This document shows positions 28,132 to 28,226 of a stretch of DNA of 28,226 bases, one piece after another. Source of the DNA: Candidatus Omnitrophota bacterium (GTDB lineage Bacteria > Omnitrophota > Gorgyraeia > Gorgyraeales > Gorgyraeaceae); assembly GCA_013202925.1 (NCBI GenBank), contig JABMRA010000041.1:1-28226 (forward strand), read 5' to 3'. A program made the position numbers and the translations under genes. Every line of letters starts with the position of its first letter. Positions within the stretch are counted from its first letter, which is position 1. Under the pieces are notes generated by a model. That model was not told the DNA's origin, did no database searches, and was given only the letters and a program-made list of their open reading frames with translations.

Positions 28132-28226
28132 ATTTTTTTGGGAAGAAGGTGTAGCCCAGAATTTTATATATAAGCTTTGCGGCCATGAAGTCCGGGCCTA
28201 CGAGGTCTTTTATCGGAGAAAGCTCC
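28124..28226 (-). CDS. C-terminal end of an unidentified protein (runs off the right edge)
   Basis: A single open frame of 33 residues reaches the edge and ends with TAG inside the first codons of the CNNM gene. The visible end contains VGPDFMAAKLIYKILGYTF followed by FPKKYD. The 8-base overlap with the next gene supports its being a real coding end in the same operon. Too little is visible to name a family. Confidence 0.6.
   Translation of the reverse strand, partial: ELSPIKDLVGPDFMAAKLIYKILGYTFFPKKYD

Overview
The window looks like a chromosomal stretch from an uncultivated, Gram-negative, probably anaerobic bacterium. An outer-membrane TolC-type protein, a periplasmic adaptor lipoprotein and exported periplasmic proteins point to two membranes. 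Superoxide reductase, FeoAB and oxygen-sensitive radical-SAM enzymes point to anaerobic or microaerobic life. Gene style and the small GC-rich palindromic repeats remind me of Candidatus Omnitrophota or a similar candidate phylum, but that placement is a low-confidence impression. Every supportable gene lies on the minus strand, so transcription runs from high to low coordinates. No tRNA, rRNA, CRISPR array, transposase or phage gene was seen.

Read in the direction of transcription: (1) 28226-24789 holds the 3' end of an unidentified gene, a CNNM/CBS membrane protein, a radical-SAM protein, a YggS-type PLP protein and thioredoxin reductase. (2) 24683-18180 is an oxidative-defence and iron-storage operon: ferritin, a small Zn-ribbon-like membrane protein, superoxide reductase, an FMN-binding PNPOx-type protein, an AhpF/TrxR-like flavoprotein, an RnfD/NqrB-like membrane protein, an exported protein with a degenerate superoxide-reductase fold, endonuclease III, a radical-SAM AmrS-like protein and transaldolase. 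(3) 18176-15712 is fur-feoA-feoB with a Fur-like dyad on its promoter. (4) 15658-9047 is a nine-gene assimilatory sulfur and siroheme operon: DUF2061 protein, APS/PAPS reductase, precorrin-2 dehydrogenase, hemA, hemC, cobA, hemB, hemL and a small siroheme/4Fe-4S sulfite (or nitrite) reductase. (5) 9050-8548 is a monocistronic Spy/CpxP-like periplasmic protein. (6) 8438-4550 is an arsenic operon: DUF134 regulator, ArsP-type permease, small CXXC protein, ArsF-like, ArsG-like and Acr3. (7) 4451-1 is csoR followed by a CusCBA-type copper/silver efflux system, with CusA running off the left edge.

Six near-consensus sigma-70 promoters (TTGACA or TTGAGA, 16-18 bp spacer, TATAAT-like) can be read directly and set the operon boundaries. 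Four carry a dyad or G-tract exactly where a repressor would block them: CsoR-type in the csoR spacer, TGCACATATGTGCA before the DUF134 gene, and 27-bp Fur/PerR-like dyads before fur and ferritin. The window is thus mostly metal, metalloid and oxygen homeostasis, plus a self-contained route from glutamyl-tRNA to siroheme beside the enzyme that uses siroheme.

The main oddities are these. The HemC is cut at the domain 2/3 boundary, has no cysteine for the dipyrromethane cofactor, and no HemD lies beside it. The arsenic operon has a DUF134 regulator instead of ArsR. The oxidative-defence operon couples a cytoplasmic SOR to an exported SOR-like protein and an RnfD-like membrane protein. A related palindrome follows the stop codons of acr3 and feoB. 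Small repeats are inserted in frame inside CusB and HemB.
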